The notes under the pieces: generated by a model | What the model was told of the DNA's origin: nothing | Seen by the model: the letters and a program-made list of their open reading frames with translations, nothing else | Databases searched by the model: none | Position numbers and translations under genes: made by a program | NCBI RefSeq assembly: GCF_021730615.1 | Contig: NZ_JAJLMN010000001.1 | Coordinates: 3,049,501-3,113,500 of the forward strand | Source of the DNA: Lichenibacterium dinghuense | GTDB lineage: Bacteria; Pseudomonadota; Alphaproteobacteria; Rhizobiales; Beijerinckiaceae | Length of the DNA: 64,000 nt | Direction of reading: 5' to 3' | Shown: positions 1 to 8,596 of the stretch, in pieces | Layout: the number at the start of each line of letters is the position of its first letter | Position numbering within the stretch: the stretch's first letter is position 1

Positions 1-362
1 CGGATGGCGGCGGCGCGGAAGTCGTCGGCGCGGCCCGCCGGCGCTTCACCGGCGCGCGCGGCGGCCACGAGGACGGCGAGTTCGGGCCAGCCGTCGCGCG
101 CGGGGCGGCCGAGGCGCTCGGCCGGAGAACCGGGGCGCAGGGCCGCGAAGGCGTCGTTGAACACGGCGACCGCGTCGGCGCCCCAGAAGGCCGCCATGGG
201 GGCCGGCGACAGCAACAGCGCGTCGACGAAGCCGCGCCGGTGCGCGGGCCATCGGAGCCGGTCGCCGAGGGGCGTGTCGCCCCAGGGGAAGTCGCGCACC
301 GCGGCCGTCATGTCTGAGGAGGATTCGGGCACGCGCCCCGGTCGGGGCTGTGAACGGCTCAT
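1..362 (-). CDS. sensor histidine kinase, N-terminal part (runs off window)
   Basis: Reading leftwards, an open frame of at least 120 residues leaves the window at base 1. After a short polar leader it reads WGDTPLGDRLRWP, later SPAPMAAFWGADAVAVFNDA. This matches the PAS-like start of many alphaproteobacterial HWE or hybrid kinases (pattern W..TPLG....WP, then FPM..WG....FNDAY). I prefer the ATG at 362 because AAGGA lies about 12 bases upstream. A second in-frame ATG at 311 has no Shine-Dalgarno sequence. The kinase core is outside the window, so the class is inferred. The tRNA-His gene lies just upstream on the same strand. Confidence 0.6.
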   Translation of the reverse strand, partial: MSRSQPRPGRVPESSSDMTAAVRDFPWGDTPLGDRLRWPAHRRGFVDALLLSPAPMAAFWGADAVAVFNDAFAALRPGSPAERLGRPARDGWPELAVLVAAARAGEAPAGRADDFRAAAI

Positions 363-517
363 CGCGCCAAGTCGTCCTTCAACGGGTCCGCATCGAACCG
401 GCGCCCGACGGCGCGGTTCCGGGTGTCATCCCTTAGCGGATCGGAACGACGATCGCATCCTAGATGCGCGACAGTCTGACATTTGGAAGGAGAGCCCTCA
501 AACGGGCGGGGCGTCGA

Positions 518-594
518 TGGTACCACCACCCCGGATCGAACGGGGGACCTCTAGATCCACAATCTAGCGCTCTAACCAGCTGAGCTATGGCGGC
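518..594 (-). tRNA. tRNA-His (anticodon GTG)
   Basis: On the minus strand a complete cloverleaf folds. The acceptor 5' arm GCCGCCA (594-588) pairs with TGGTGGT (528-522). The D-arm contains AGCTCAGCTGGTTAGAGC. The anticodon stem CTAGA/TCTAG encloses the loop TTGTGGA, giving anticodon GTG. The T-arm has GTTCGATCC. The discriminator base is A73 and CCA is encoded (520-518). The base before position 1 is U, so G-1 is not encoded, and the first pair is G1:U72. Loss of G-1 with A73 and G1:U72 is the known identity pattern of tRNA-His in one alphaproteobacterial clade that has a divergent HisRS. Confidence 0.95.
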
Positions 595-683
595 ACGCGT
601 CTAACGACGGAAGGAGCTATAGAAGCAGACGTCGGAAAGATCAAGCGCCCGATCCGCCGTGGACGGACCGGAAGCGGGCAGGG

Positions 684-1394
684 TCAGCGGTCGGCCGCGC
701 CCTTGAAGGGATGCAGGGCGTCGAAGGCGACGCGCTGGGCCAAGGTCGCGAGCTCGCGGCCCTGGCTCGTCAGGGCTTCCATCTGGCGGCGGAGGTGGTC
801 GGCGTTGAGCGACAGGGCTTCGGGCACCGACTTGGCCTTGATCAGGGCGGCGAACAGCGCCGTGGTGGACGCCAGGTTGGATTGCATGATTTCCATGACT
901 TTGGCGTTGTACTGCGTCAGCGCGTCGGCCGAGGCGGACAGGGCCTCGCGTGCGGCCCGCGTCCCTCGGTCCGCGGTCTCGCCCGCGCCCTGCGCGGCCG
1001 CTCCGGCGGCGTCCGCGGCGCTCCGGGACGCCGCGTCGGCGGCCTCGACCACCGGCCGCGCCGCCTCGCCCGCGGCCGCGATGGCCCGGTCCGACAGGTC
1101 GGAGGCCTGCTCGGCGACGCGTTCCGTGGCGACTTGGGTCTCGACGGCGGCCTTCTCCAGGACGACGGTGCCCCGCGCGACGCCGTCGGCCAGCGTGGCG
1201 GCCTCGTGGGCGGCGTGGTCCATCATGGCGTCGGTGACGGGGGCGATGACGGCGACTTCGTCCCGCAGGTCCGCGGGCTCGTGGGGGTGGTCCGTGTCGG
1301 CCTGCATGGAGGAACTCCCATCGTTCGAAGGCTCAGGGCGCTCGTCCGGCGTCCTGCCGGTCTTCTTCGGCTTCTTGTGCGACTTCTTGGACAT
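684..1394 (-). CDS. phasin family protein, long Ala-rich form
   Basis: A 236-residue protein. It starts with a Lys-rich tail (MSKKSHKKPKKTGR), continues with a long Ala/Glu/Asp-rich helical stretch (about 60-150), and ends in a phasin_2-type domain around residues 155-230 with YNAKVMEIMQSN and VPEALSLNADHLRRQMEAL. Phasins coat polyhydroxyalkanoate granules and control their number and size. It lies 87 bases downstream of a second phasin gene on the same strand, so the two are probably cotranscribed. The Lys-rich N-terminus recalls granule proteins that also bind DNA; that role is inference. Confidence 0.8.
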   Translation of the reverse strand: MSKKSHKKPKKTGRTPDERPEPSNDGSSSMQADTDHPHEPADLRDEVAVIAPVTDAMMDHAAHEAATLADGVARGTVVLEKAAVETQVATERVAEQASDLSDRAIAAAGEAARPVVEAADAASRSAADAAGAAAQGAGETADRGTRAAREALSASADALTQYNAKVMEIMQSNLASTTALFAALIKAKSVPEALSLNADHLRRQMEALTSQGRELATLAQRVAFDALHPFKGAADR

Positions 1395-1481
1395 GCGGCC
1401 CGCCTCGGCGTGGGAACGGGACGGGCGTGCGCGGCCCGCGCCGGGGACGGGACGCCGTCCCGCCCCCGGCGCGCCGGCGGA

Positions 1482-1904
1482 TCAGCCCTGGGTCTTGTTC
1501 AGGACCTCGTCGGCGGCCGTCTTCACGGACTGGCTGGCCGACTGCGCCACGCCCTGGGCGGTGGACTGCATGATCGAGCCGAGCTCCTTGGCCTGCTCCT
1601 GGATGGTGGTCATCTGAGACTTGGCGTAGTCCGACTGGAGGGCGAGCACCTCCTGCAGGTCCTTGGCGCGGACCAGCTTGCGGGCGAGGTCGAAGGCGCT
1701 GCGCACGTTGGTCTCGGCGAAGCCCATGGCCTTGGTGCCCATGGTCTTGGCGTTGGACTGCACCGTCGCGGCGGTGGTGTCCGCCTGGCCGGCGGCCTTC
1801 TGGGCGGCGGTCATGAAGCCGTCGAAGGCGCGGCTGGCCTGGTCGACGCTCTTCTCGGCCATGTCGCGCATGTCGGAGGGGATCTCGTAGGACGGCGTGG
1901 GCAT
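1482..1904 (-). CDS. phasin family protein
   Basis: A 140-residue, almost wholly helical protein starting MPTPSYEIPSDMRDMAEKS, with the phasin core QSNAKTMGTKAMGFAETNV then LVRAKDLQEVLALQSDYAK. The family binds PHA granule surfaces. The ATG at 1904 is chosen because AGGAGA stands at normal distance upstream; the frame is open to 2051 but the extra 49 residues look like untranslated leader. A pair of TGCAACA-type elements lies about 110-140 bases upstream and is a likely operator. First gene of a two-phasin unit. Confidence 0.85.
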   Translation of the reverse strand: MPTPSYEIPSDMRDMAEKSVDQASRAFDGFMTAAQKAAGQADTTAATVQSNAKTMGTKAMGFAETNVRSAFDLARKLVRAKDLQEVLALQSDYAKSQMTTIQEQAKELGSIMQSTAQGVAQSASQSVKTAADEVLNKTQG

Positions 1905-2012
1905 CGTGTGTCTCCTGGACGGGATGGGGGCGGTGACCTTCACGGCGGGACGCCGTCGCGGAACAGACCTGAGGTCCGTTCGTCGACCGCGCGCGACTCC
2001 TACTTCAAGGTG

Positions 2013-2046
2013 TGTTGCATTGCAACATCGTTGTGCATTGCAACAT
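2013..2046. promoter_or_regulatory. palindromic TGC-rich operator candidate (PhaR-like)
   Basis: A perfect palindrome TGTTGCA-T-TGCAACA (2013-2027) is followed 18 bases on by a second copy of CATTGCAACAT (2036-2046) with a partly degenerate left arm. The sites lie upstream of the phasin gene that starts at 1904. TGC-rich inverted repeats ahead of phasin genes are the known kind of target for the PHA-sensing repressor PhaR in alphaproteobacteria; assignment to PhaR is inference. Confidence 0.5.
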
Positions 2047-2114
2047 GACACTTTTTGCGCTGCGCTGCCGATCCTTCGGGCAGGCCCGAAAGGGCCCGGC
2101 GGTCGCCCTGATCG

Positions 2115-2129
2115 TTAAGTTCATGTTAA
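2115..2129. promoter_or_regulatory. CtrA-binding site (TTAA-N7-TTAA)
   Basis: The sequence TTAAGTTCATGTTAA is an exact match to the full CtrA consensus TTAA-N7-TTAA. It lies 97 bases before the start of a PdhS/PleC/DivJ-type histidine kinase gene and about 210 bases upstream of the divergent phasin gene. In DNA this GC-rich an exact match by chance is unlikely. Control of the kinase gene by CtrA is inferred. Confidence 0.7.
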
Positions 2130-2225
2130 AACGTGAAACCCCTGGCGAAGGTGCCGCAGGCGGGATGTTGAATTCGTCATCGGTCCGCGCGGACGTCGCG
2201 CGGGGGGCCGACCGACGCGCGGACG

Positions 2226-5078
2226 GTGGTGATGCAAGAGAGCCGGGATCGAGACGATGAGGCCGAGGACGTCGGCGCGGCCTTCGCCGACCCGGCCTTC
2301 GCGGGCCTCAAGGCGCGGGGTGCGCCCTTCGCGATCCTCCGCCCGGCCGCGGGCGAGGTGGTGTGGGCCAACGCCGCCGCGGCGGCGTTCTGGGATGCCG
2401 GCACGGCGGCGGAGCTGGCGCGGGCGCTGCTCGGGGCGGAGGGCGACGACGGCTGGCTCGACGGGCTCCTGCGCGGGCTCGTGCCCGGCCGGGCGCCGCG
2501 GCTGGCGCGCGCCGGCCTGGCGCGCGGCTTCCGTATGCGCGCCCACACGGCGCTGATCCGCGCCTGGACGGACCGCGGCGGCGCCACGCTGGTCGGCTTC
2601 GGCGTGCCCGACGCGGCGCCGGGCGGCGGGGCGTGGGACCGCCCCGCCTGGGCGCGGGACGAGCCGGTAGCCGAGGAGCCAGCGTCCGACGAGCCTCGCG
2701 GAGCCGCGGATCACGGGGCGGGCGAGGGCGAGATCTCCGAGGAGGACGCCCCCGAGGGCGACGGCCCGACCCTGGCCCGGCGCGGCCAGCTCGCCGTGCT
2801 GCGGGATCGGCTGAGCCGCACCCTCGACGGCGCGACGACCCTGAGGACTCTGTGGCGCACGGACGCAGGCGGCGTGCTCACGGCCATCGACGAGAACACC
2901 TTCGCGCGCCTGGGCTCGCCGCTCCGCCTCGACGGCCGCGCGTTGCCCGACGCCGTCGCGCCCTTCGATCCGGCGGGCTCCGAACGGCTGCGCGCGGCCT
3001 TGGAGGGACGCGCGACCTGGGCCGGCCTGCCGGTCGAGCTGCCCGTCGCCGACGGGGCCGCCGCCGTGCCGCTGGCGCTCAGCGGCTCGCCGGTGTTCGG
3101 GGCCGACCGGGCCTTCGCGGGCTTCCGGGGCTTCGGCACGATCGACCTCGGCCGCCTGACGCTGGCGCCCCGCCGCACGCCCGCGGTGGAGGCCGAGGCG
3201 CCGCCGACCCGTGAGCCCGCGGCGACGCCTCCCGAGGTCGCTCCGCCACCTCCTGAGCCCGCCCCCGCCGAGCCCGCCGCCGCCGAGGAGGCGCCGCGGC
3301 CGGCGCCGCCCGCCAACGTGGTCCACCTCCGCGCCTTCCAGGCGGCGGCCTCCGGCCGGTTCGGCGCCGTCCAGGTTCCGACCCCGGCCAGGACGGACGA
3401 CATCCACCCCGACGGGCACGCCGAAGCCGAAGGGTCGGCCGGGCCCCCCGCCGCCGGGGAGGAGGCCGGGCCGGCGGAGGACGGGCCGCTCAGCGACCAG
3501 ATGGCCTTCCTGGCGCTGGGCGAGGCGCTCCGCGCCCGCATCGGCGCGCCGCCCGCGGCCGAGCCGGTCGAGACCGCCGGAGCCGCCGTCGAATCCCCTG
3601 CTGACCAGCAACGCGTGACCGGGGTGGACGAGCGCGCCTCCGCGCTGCTCGACCTCCTCCCGGCCGGCGTGCTGGCGACCGTCGGCGAGCGGCCGGTCTT
3701 CGCCAACCCGGCGGCCTCGGCCCGGCTGGGCTACGGCGACGCGCGGGACCTGCTCGCCGCCGCCGGGCCGGTCGCGGTGCCGTCCGCGGAGGCCGACCGG
3801 ATCGCGCTCAGGGACGCGAAGGGCGAGACCGTGCTCTGCGCGGCCCGGCGCGCCGAAGTCCCGTGGGGGAACGGAACCGCCTCGCTGTGGCTCCTCGCCG
3901 AGCCGGAGCCCCCGGAGGCCGGCGGGGAAGAAGCCTACGCCGGACCCGTCGCCTCCGACGCGAAGGAGGACCGCTCGGTCGAGCTGCTCGACCGGGTCGA
4001 CGACGCCGTGGCGCTGCTCGACGCCGCCGGCCGCCTGCGCCGGCTCAACCGGCGGGGCGAGGGCTGGTTCGGCCGGCGCGACCCCGAGGCGCCGGCCCGG
4101 AGCCTCGCGGACCTGCTCGCCCCGGAAAGCCGCCTCGCCGCGACGGCGCTGCTCGGCGAGGTGCGCGACCAGCGCGACGGGCTCGGGGCGCCCCCGCTCC
4201 GGCGCGACGTCGTGGCCCGCACGGGCGAGGGCGCGCCCGTGCCGATGCTGCTGACGGTCGGCCGCCTCGGCGCGTCCGGCTTCTACGCGACGCTCCGCGA
4301 CGTGTCGGCCCTGCAGGGCGCCGAGGCCGACCGGGCCCGCTCCGAGCGGGACCGCGCGCGCTCCGCCGGCCGCCTGCCGGACCTGCTCGCCAAGGTCAGC
4401 CACGAGATCCGCACGCCGCTCGGCGCCATCCTGGGCTTCGCCGAGGTGATGATGGACGAGCGCTTCGGGCCGCTCGGCAACCCGCGCTACAAGGACTACC
4501 TCAAGGACATCCACACCTCCGGGGCGCAGGTGGTGGCGCTGGTCGACGACCTGCTCGACCTGTCCCGCATCGAGGCGGGCCAGCTCGACCTCGAGGTGGC
4601 GGCCGTGGACATCAACCGCGTCGTGACCGAGGCCGTGGCGCAGATGCAGCCCGAAGCGCATCGCGAGCGCGTCATCATGCGGACCTCGCTCGCCGGCCGC
4701 ATCCCGTCCGTGCTGGCCGACGAGCGCTCGGCGCGGCAGATCGTCAAGAACCTCCTGTCCAACGCGGTGAAGTTCAACGAGCCCGGCGGGCAGGTGATCG
4801 TGTCGACCGCGCCGGCCGACGGCGAGGGCGTGCTGCTGCGCGTGCGCGACACGGGCGTCGGCATGAGCGACGAGGCGATCGCGGCGGCCCTGGAGCCCTT
4901 CGGCGGCTTCTCGGAGCGCGCCCCGGCGCAGGGCAACGGCCTCGGCCTGCCGCTCACGCGGGCGCTGGTCGGCGCCAACGGGGCCAGCATGACGATCCGC
5001 AGCCGGCCGCGCGAGGGGACCCTGGTCGAGGTGTTCTTCGCGCCCGCCGGCGAGGAGGAGGCGCGCCGGCCGGCGTGA
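2226..5078 (+). CDS. PAS-containing histidine kinase of the PdhS/PleC/DivJ group
   Basis: A 950-residue apparently soluble kinase. A Pro/Ala/Glu-rich linker (about 320-460) separates a variable N-terminal sensor part from two PAS-like segments (about 466-560 and 584-690), a HisKA domain and an HATPase_c domain. The phospho-acceptor is His726 in KVSHEIRTPLGAILGF. The following ERFGPLGNPRYKDYLKDIH, NLLSNAVKF, RDTGVGMSDE and GNGLGLPLTRALV are typical of the PdhS/PleC/DivJ branch, which sets the phosphorylation of DivK and thereby CtrA and cell polarity in Hyphomicrobiales. GTG 2226, GTG 2229 and ATG 2232 are all possible starts and none has a good ribosome site. An exact CtrA box lies upstream. 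The exact member of the group cannot be decided by eye. Confidence 0.8.
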   Translation: MVMQESRDRDDEAEDVGAAFADPAFAGLKARGAPFAILRPAAGEVVWANAAAAAFWDAGTAAELARALLGAEGDDGWLDGLLRGLVPGRAPRLARAGLARGFRMRAHTALIRAWTDRGGATLVGFGVPDAAPGGGAWDRPAWARDEPVAEEPASDEPRGAADHGAGEGEISEEDAPEGDGPTLARRGQLAVLRDRLSRTLDGATTLRTLWRTDAGGVLTAIDENTFARLGSPLRLDGRALPDAVAPFDPAGSERLRAALEGRATWAGLPVELPVADGAAAVPLALSGSPVFGADRAFAGFRGFGTIDLGRLTLAPRRTPAVEAEAPPTREPAATPPEVAPPPPEPAPAEPAAAEEAPRPAPPANVVHLRAFQAAASGRFGAVQVPTPARTDDIHPDGHAEAEGSAGPPAAGEEAGPAEDGPLSDQMAFLALGEALRARIGAPPAAEPVETAGAAVESPADQQRVTGVDERASALLDLLPAGVLATVGERPVFANPAASARLGYGDARDLLAAAGPVAVPSAEADRIALRDAKGETVLCAARRAEVPWGNGTASLWLLAEPEPPEAGGEEAYAGPVASDAKEDRSVELLDRVDDAVALLDAAGRLRRLNRRGEGWFGRRDPEAPARSLADLLAPESRLAATALLGEVRDQRDGLGAPPLRRDVVARTGEGAPVPMLLTVGRLGASGFYATLRDVSALQGAEADRARSERDRARSAGRLPDLLAKVSHEIRTPLGAILGFAEVMMDERFGPLGNPRYKDYLKDIHTSGAQVVALVDDLLDLSRIEAGQLDLEVAAVDINRVVTEAVAQMQPEAHRERVIMRTSLAGRIPSVLADERSARQIVKNLLSNAVKFNEPGGQVIVSTAPADGEGVLLRVRDTGVGMSDEAIAAALEPFGGFSERAPAQGNGLGLPLTRALVGANGASMTIRSRPREGTLVEVFFAPAGEEEARRPA

Positions 5079-5202
5079 CGGGGCCGTCGTCGCCCCCGCG
5101 CGTCCGACGCCTCCCCGTCGCCGGGGCGGCGCGTTGCGCGGGGGCGGGGCCTCCCATAGAAGCTGAGGCCATTGCAAGCCGTCCGAGAAAGGCCGCCGCG
5201 CC

Positions 5203-6600
5203 ATGTCGTCCCCGTTCCTGATCTGGACCATGCAGCGCACGGGGGGCACGTCGCTGACCGAGCTCCTGATGAGCATGTCGGAGCACCGCTCGGCCGAGCA
5301 CGAGCCCTTCAACTGGGCCAAGAAGCAGCCGCGCCAGTTCTGGCCCGTCACGGACGCCTGGAACACCACCCACAACGCCGACGTGCTGCGCGCCTCGCTC
5401 GACGGCCTGTTCGCGCAGCGCTACCTCATCAAGCACTGCTACGAGCTGCTCAGCATGTCGTTCAACATGCACCTGATGCAGGCCGCGGCCGCCACCCCCT
5501 ACCGGCACGTGGTGCTCCGGCGCCGGGACGAGCCCTCGCGCCTCGTGTCCAAGTTCATCGCGGAATCGCAGGGCACCTGGTTCAAGGACTACGCCCGCAA
5601 GGTGTTCACCCAGGTGGCGGAGGGCGACCGCAAGCTGGCCCCCCTGCCGGTCGACCGCGTGGTGGGCCACTACCGCCACAGCGAGGACGCGACCAAGTTC
5701 ATCAACGACACCCTCGCCTCGCTCGACGTGCCGCGGCTGGAGATTTGGTACGAGGACCTCTACACCGGCACCCGCGAGGCGCGGCTCAAGCACCTCCACG
5801 GGCTGTTCGACTTCCTCGGCTTCACCCCGGCCGACGTGGCCGAGCACCGCGCCCTGATCGACGAGAAGATCTTCCAGAGCGGCCAGAACACCCGCTCGGT
5901 GGCGAGCCTGCTGCCCAACCTCGGCGACGTGCTGGAAGGGCTGCAGTCCGCCGGCTGCGACATCTCGCAGAGCCCGCTGGCGGAGGGCGTCGAGCTGCCG
6001 GGGCGCGACGTGCTGCCGGCCGGCCCGCGCGACCGCATCGCGCGCGAATGCGCGGTCTTCGCGCAGACCTACGCGGCCGTCGGGCCCTACCTCGAGATCG
6101 GCCGCGAGGGCCCGCAGCATGCCGTGCTGAACCACCCGGACTTCGAGGGCAGCGAGCGCGCCTTCGTGAGCGGGCGGGCGGGCCGGCCGCAGGACGGCGT
6201 CGCGGCCCACGTCGCCGACCCCAACGACCTGCGCGCGCTCTTCGCCGACGCGAGCGTCGGCACCGTGCTGTGGATCAACGGCCTCGCCCACGACAAGAAG
6301 TTCTGGCGCACGCTCGACGAGATCGGCCGCGTGCTGAAGCCCGGCGGCACGCTGATCGTGGTGACGCCCGGCTTCTCGAAGAGCGCCGGGCAGACCGGCA
6401 TCAACATCACCGGCCAGAAGGGCAATGCCATCGCGGACGCCACCATCACCTACCGGGTCCACGACGCGCCGGACTATTGGCGCCTGAGCCCGCAGGGGCT
6501 GCGCGACGCCGTGCTCGACGGCTTCGCGGTGCGCGAGGTGCGGGTGATGATGATGCCGCCGCGCATCTTCGCGGTGGCGACCAAGCCGGAGCAGGCCTGA
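5203..6600 (+). CDS. sulfotransferase fused to a methyltransferase-like C-terminal domain
   Basis: A 465-residue protein. Residues 1 to about 290 are a Stf0/NodH-like sulfotransferase: the PAPS 5'-phosphate loop QRTGGTSLTELL is at residues 11-22 and a 3'-phosphate motif RRRDEPSRLVSKF is near 105-120. The C-terminal 150 residues resemble the second half of a SAM methyltransferase (VLWINGLAH, then EIGRVLKPGGTLIVVTPGF near residues 375-393). A glycine-rich SAM motif I is not evident, only YLEIGREGPQ, so this domain may not be catalytic. The acceptor could be a cell-surface glycan or lipid, but nothing nearby identifies it. Single-gene unit, with GAGAAAGG upstream of the ATG. Confidence 0.65.
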   Translation: MSSPFLIWTMQRTGGTSLTELLMSMSEHRSAEHEPFNWAKKQPRQFWPVTDAWNTTHNADVLRASLDGLFAQRYLIKHCYELLSMSFNMHLMQAAAATPYRHVVLRRRDEPSRLVSKFIAESQGTWFKDYARKVFTQVAEGDRKLAPLPVDRVVGHYRHSEDATKFINDTLASLDVPRLEIWYEDLYTGTREARLKHLHGLFDFLGFTPADVAEHRALIDEKIFQSGQNTRSVASLLPNLGDVLEGLQSAGCDISQSPLAEGVELPGRDVLPAGPRDRIARECAVFAQTYAAVGPYLEIGREGPQHAVLNHPDFEGSERAFVSGRAGRPQDGVAAHVADPNDLRALFADASVGTVLWINGLAHDKKFWRTLDEIGRVLKPGGTLIVVTPGFSKSAGQTGINITGQKGNAIADATITYRVHDAPDYWRLSPQGLRDAVLDGFAVREVRVMMMPPRIFAVATKPEQA

Positions 6601-6717
6601 CCATCCCCGCGCCGCCGGCTGAAAGGCCCTGCGGCGCGAGGTGAGGGCGTCCGACGGGCGCTGGACGGGGCGAGGGCTGTCGCGTCCCGCCGGGGCGGGA
6701 GCGACGGCCGCCTCGGC

Positions 6718-7962
6718 TCAGGCCCCGGACGGCTCCGCGGCGAGCCGGCACAGCGCTTCCGTGACCCGGTAGGCGTCGGCGAAGGCGGCGACCGGCAGGC
6801 ACTCGAAGCGGGAATGGAAGTTGAGGCCCCCGGTGAAGTAGTTCGGCGTCGGAAGGCCCCGCGCCGACAGCGCCGAGCCGTCCGTGCCGCCGCGCATCGG
6901 CACGACGCGCGGCGCGATCCCGCGCTCCGCGAGCGCGCGGAAGATCAGCTCCACGGCCGTGCGGTCCCCGCCGAGGGCGTCGTCGATGTTGGCGTAGACG
7001 TCGGTGACGGCGAGGTCGAACCGCGCGCGCGGATGGCGCGCCCGCATCGCCTCCACGGCCTCCTCCACGGCGCGCTTGCGCCCGGCGAAGCGTCCGGCGT
7101 CGTGGTCGCGGATCGACATGTCGAGCGTCGCCCGCGCCTGGTCGCCGCCGATCCGGTTGAACCACCAGTAGCCCTCGCGCCCCGCCGTGTGCTCGGGAGT
7201 CTGCAGGGCATCGAACGCCCCGATCAGCTCGGTGGCGAGCAGGATCGGGTTGACCAGCACGCCCTTGGCCGAGACGGGGTGCGCCGTCACGCCGTCGATC
7301 GTGATCTGGGCCGAGGCGGCGTTGAAGGTCTCGTGGACCACCTCGCCGCGCTCGCCGCCGTCGATCGTGTAGGCGAAGGCCGCGGGGAAGCGGGCGAGGT
7401 CGAGCGCCTTGGCGCCGCGCAGCCCGATCTCCTCGTCGGGCACGAAGGCCAGCAGGATGTCGCCGTGCGGCGCCCCGCGGCGCGAAAGCTCGTCGGCCAG
7501 CGTCATCAGGATCGCCACCGCCGATTTGTTGTCGGCGCCGAGCACGCTCGTGCCGTCGCCGAACACGATCTCCTCGCCGCGGTAGGGCAGGAGCTCGGGA
7601 TGCTCGGCCGCGCGCAGCCAGACGTCCCGTTCCGCGTTGAGCAGCAGGTCCTCGCCCTCGAAGCGCAGGCGCTGCGGGCGCACGTCGGGCGACAGGCCCA
7701 CGTCCACCGTGTCGAGATGCGCCACGAAGCCGATCGCGGGGGCGCCCGGCACCGTGCCGGGCAGGCGCGCCGTGAGGATGCCGTTCCCGTCGAGGTGGAC
7801 ATCCGCGGCGCCCGCCGCGTCGAGCTCGTCCCGCAGCATCTCGGCGAGGCGGAGCTGGCCGGGCGTGCTCGGCAGCGCGGTGGCGTCGGCGTCGCTCTGG
7901 CTCGTCACTGCGACGTAGCGGAAGAAGCGCGCGATCAGCGGCTCGGCGATGGGGTCGGTCAA
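6718..7962 (-). CDS. pepT: peptidase T (tripeptide aminopeptidase)
   Basis: A 414-residue M20-family zinc aminopeptidase that removes N-terminal residues from tripeptides in the cytoplasm. Visible motifs are FFRYVAVTSQSD at the N-terminus, GFVAHLDTVD (metal His and Asp), GADNKSA, PDEEIGLRGA (catalytic and metal Glu) and MRGGTDGSALS. Length fits the family (about 408). I place the start at the TTG at 7962, giving MTDPIAEPLIARF, with GGAG nine bases upstream; the frame is open further but the added residues are low-complexity. Stands alone, divergent from the receiver gene at 8179. Confidence 0.9.
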   Translation of the reverse strand: MTDPIAEPLIARFFRYVAVTSQSDADATALPSTPGQLRLAEMLRDELDAAGAADVHLDGNGILTARLPGTVPGAPAIGFVAHLDTVDVGLSPDVRPQRLRFEGEDLLLNAERDVWLRAAEHPELLPYRGEEIVFGDGTSVLGADNKSAVAILMTLADELSRRGAPHGDILLAFVPDEEIGLRGAKALDLARFPAAFAYTIDGGERGEVVHETFNAASAQITIDGVTAHPVSAKGVLVNPILLATELIGAFDALQTPEHTAGREGYWWFNRIGGDQARATLDMSIRDHDAGRFAGRKRAVEEAVEAMRARHPRARFDLAVTDVYANIDDALGGDRTAVELIFRALAERGIAPRVVPMRGGTDGSALSARGLPTPNYFTGGLNFHSRFECLPVAAFADAYRVTEALCRLAAEPSGA

Positions 7963-8178
7963 GGGCGTCAACTCCGGGGCGGCCGCACCGGCGGCCGATG
8001 GGCGAGGGTGGGGGCGGGAGCGGCCCGGTTCAACCGGCCGGTCCGGCGGCATCCGGGGCGACGGCCCGGCGGACGAGCGGCGGGGCCCCGAAAATGAGGG
8101 CGAAAACATCCTTTGTGATAGCGTTCGGCGGCGTTCGCTGCACCATGGGCCGCTCTCCCATTCGGACGACCCTGTCGG

Positions 8179-8559
8179 ATGACGCACCCGCCGAAGGCAT
8201 CCCTCGCCCAACGCCAGATCCTGCTCGCCGAGGACGAGTATTTCATCATGCAGGACCTGCGGTCCGGCCTGCAAGCGCTGGGCGCCACCGTGGTCGGGCC
8301 CGCGCCCTCCGTGGCCGGCGCGCTGGCGCTGATCGCGGGGGCGCCCAGGATCGACGCCGCGGTGCTCGACATCAACCTCAGGGGCGAGACGATCTACCCC
8401 GTCGCCGACATGTTGTCGGCCCGCGGCATCCCCTTCCTGTTCGCGACGGGCTACTCGAACGCCGTGATCGACGAGCCCTACCGGGGCGTGCCGGCCTGCG
8501 AGAAGCCGATCGACATGCGCGAACTCGCCCGGCTGCTGGTGGACCTGCTGCCCGCGTGA
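8179..8559 (+). CDS. single-domain response regulator
   Basis: A 126-residue CheY-like receiver with no output domain. The acidic cluster is AEDE (residues 18-20), the phospho-acceptor Asp64 lies in AAVLDINL, the switch threonine is Thr90 in LFATGYS and the conserved lysine is Lys109 in CEKPID. It faces a small HWE-family kinase gene (8597-9304) end to end with only 37 bases between stops. The two probably signal together, as is common for HWE kinases with stand-alone receivers, but the partnership is inference. Confidence 0.85.
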   Translation: MTHPPKASLAQRQILLAEDEYFIMQDLRSGLQALGATVVGPAPSVAGALALIAGAPRIDAAVLDINLRGETIYPVADMLSARGIPFLFATGYSNAVIDEPYRGVPACEKPIDMRELARLLVDLLPA

Positions 8560-8596
8560 GCGGCGGTCCCGCGGGAGGCGGGCGCCCGGCCGCGGA

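Noticed and set aside
2121-5375. A 1084-residue minus-strand frame opposite the PdhS-type kinase
   Set aside because: Low-complexity Arg/Gly/Ala sequence with no motifs. The plus-strand frame has a complete kinase core.
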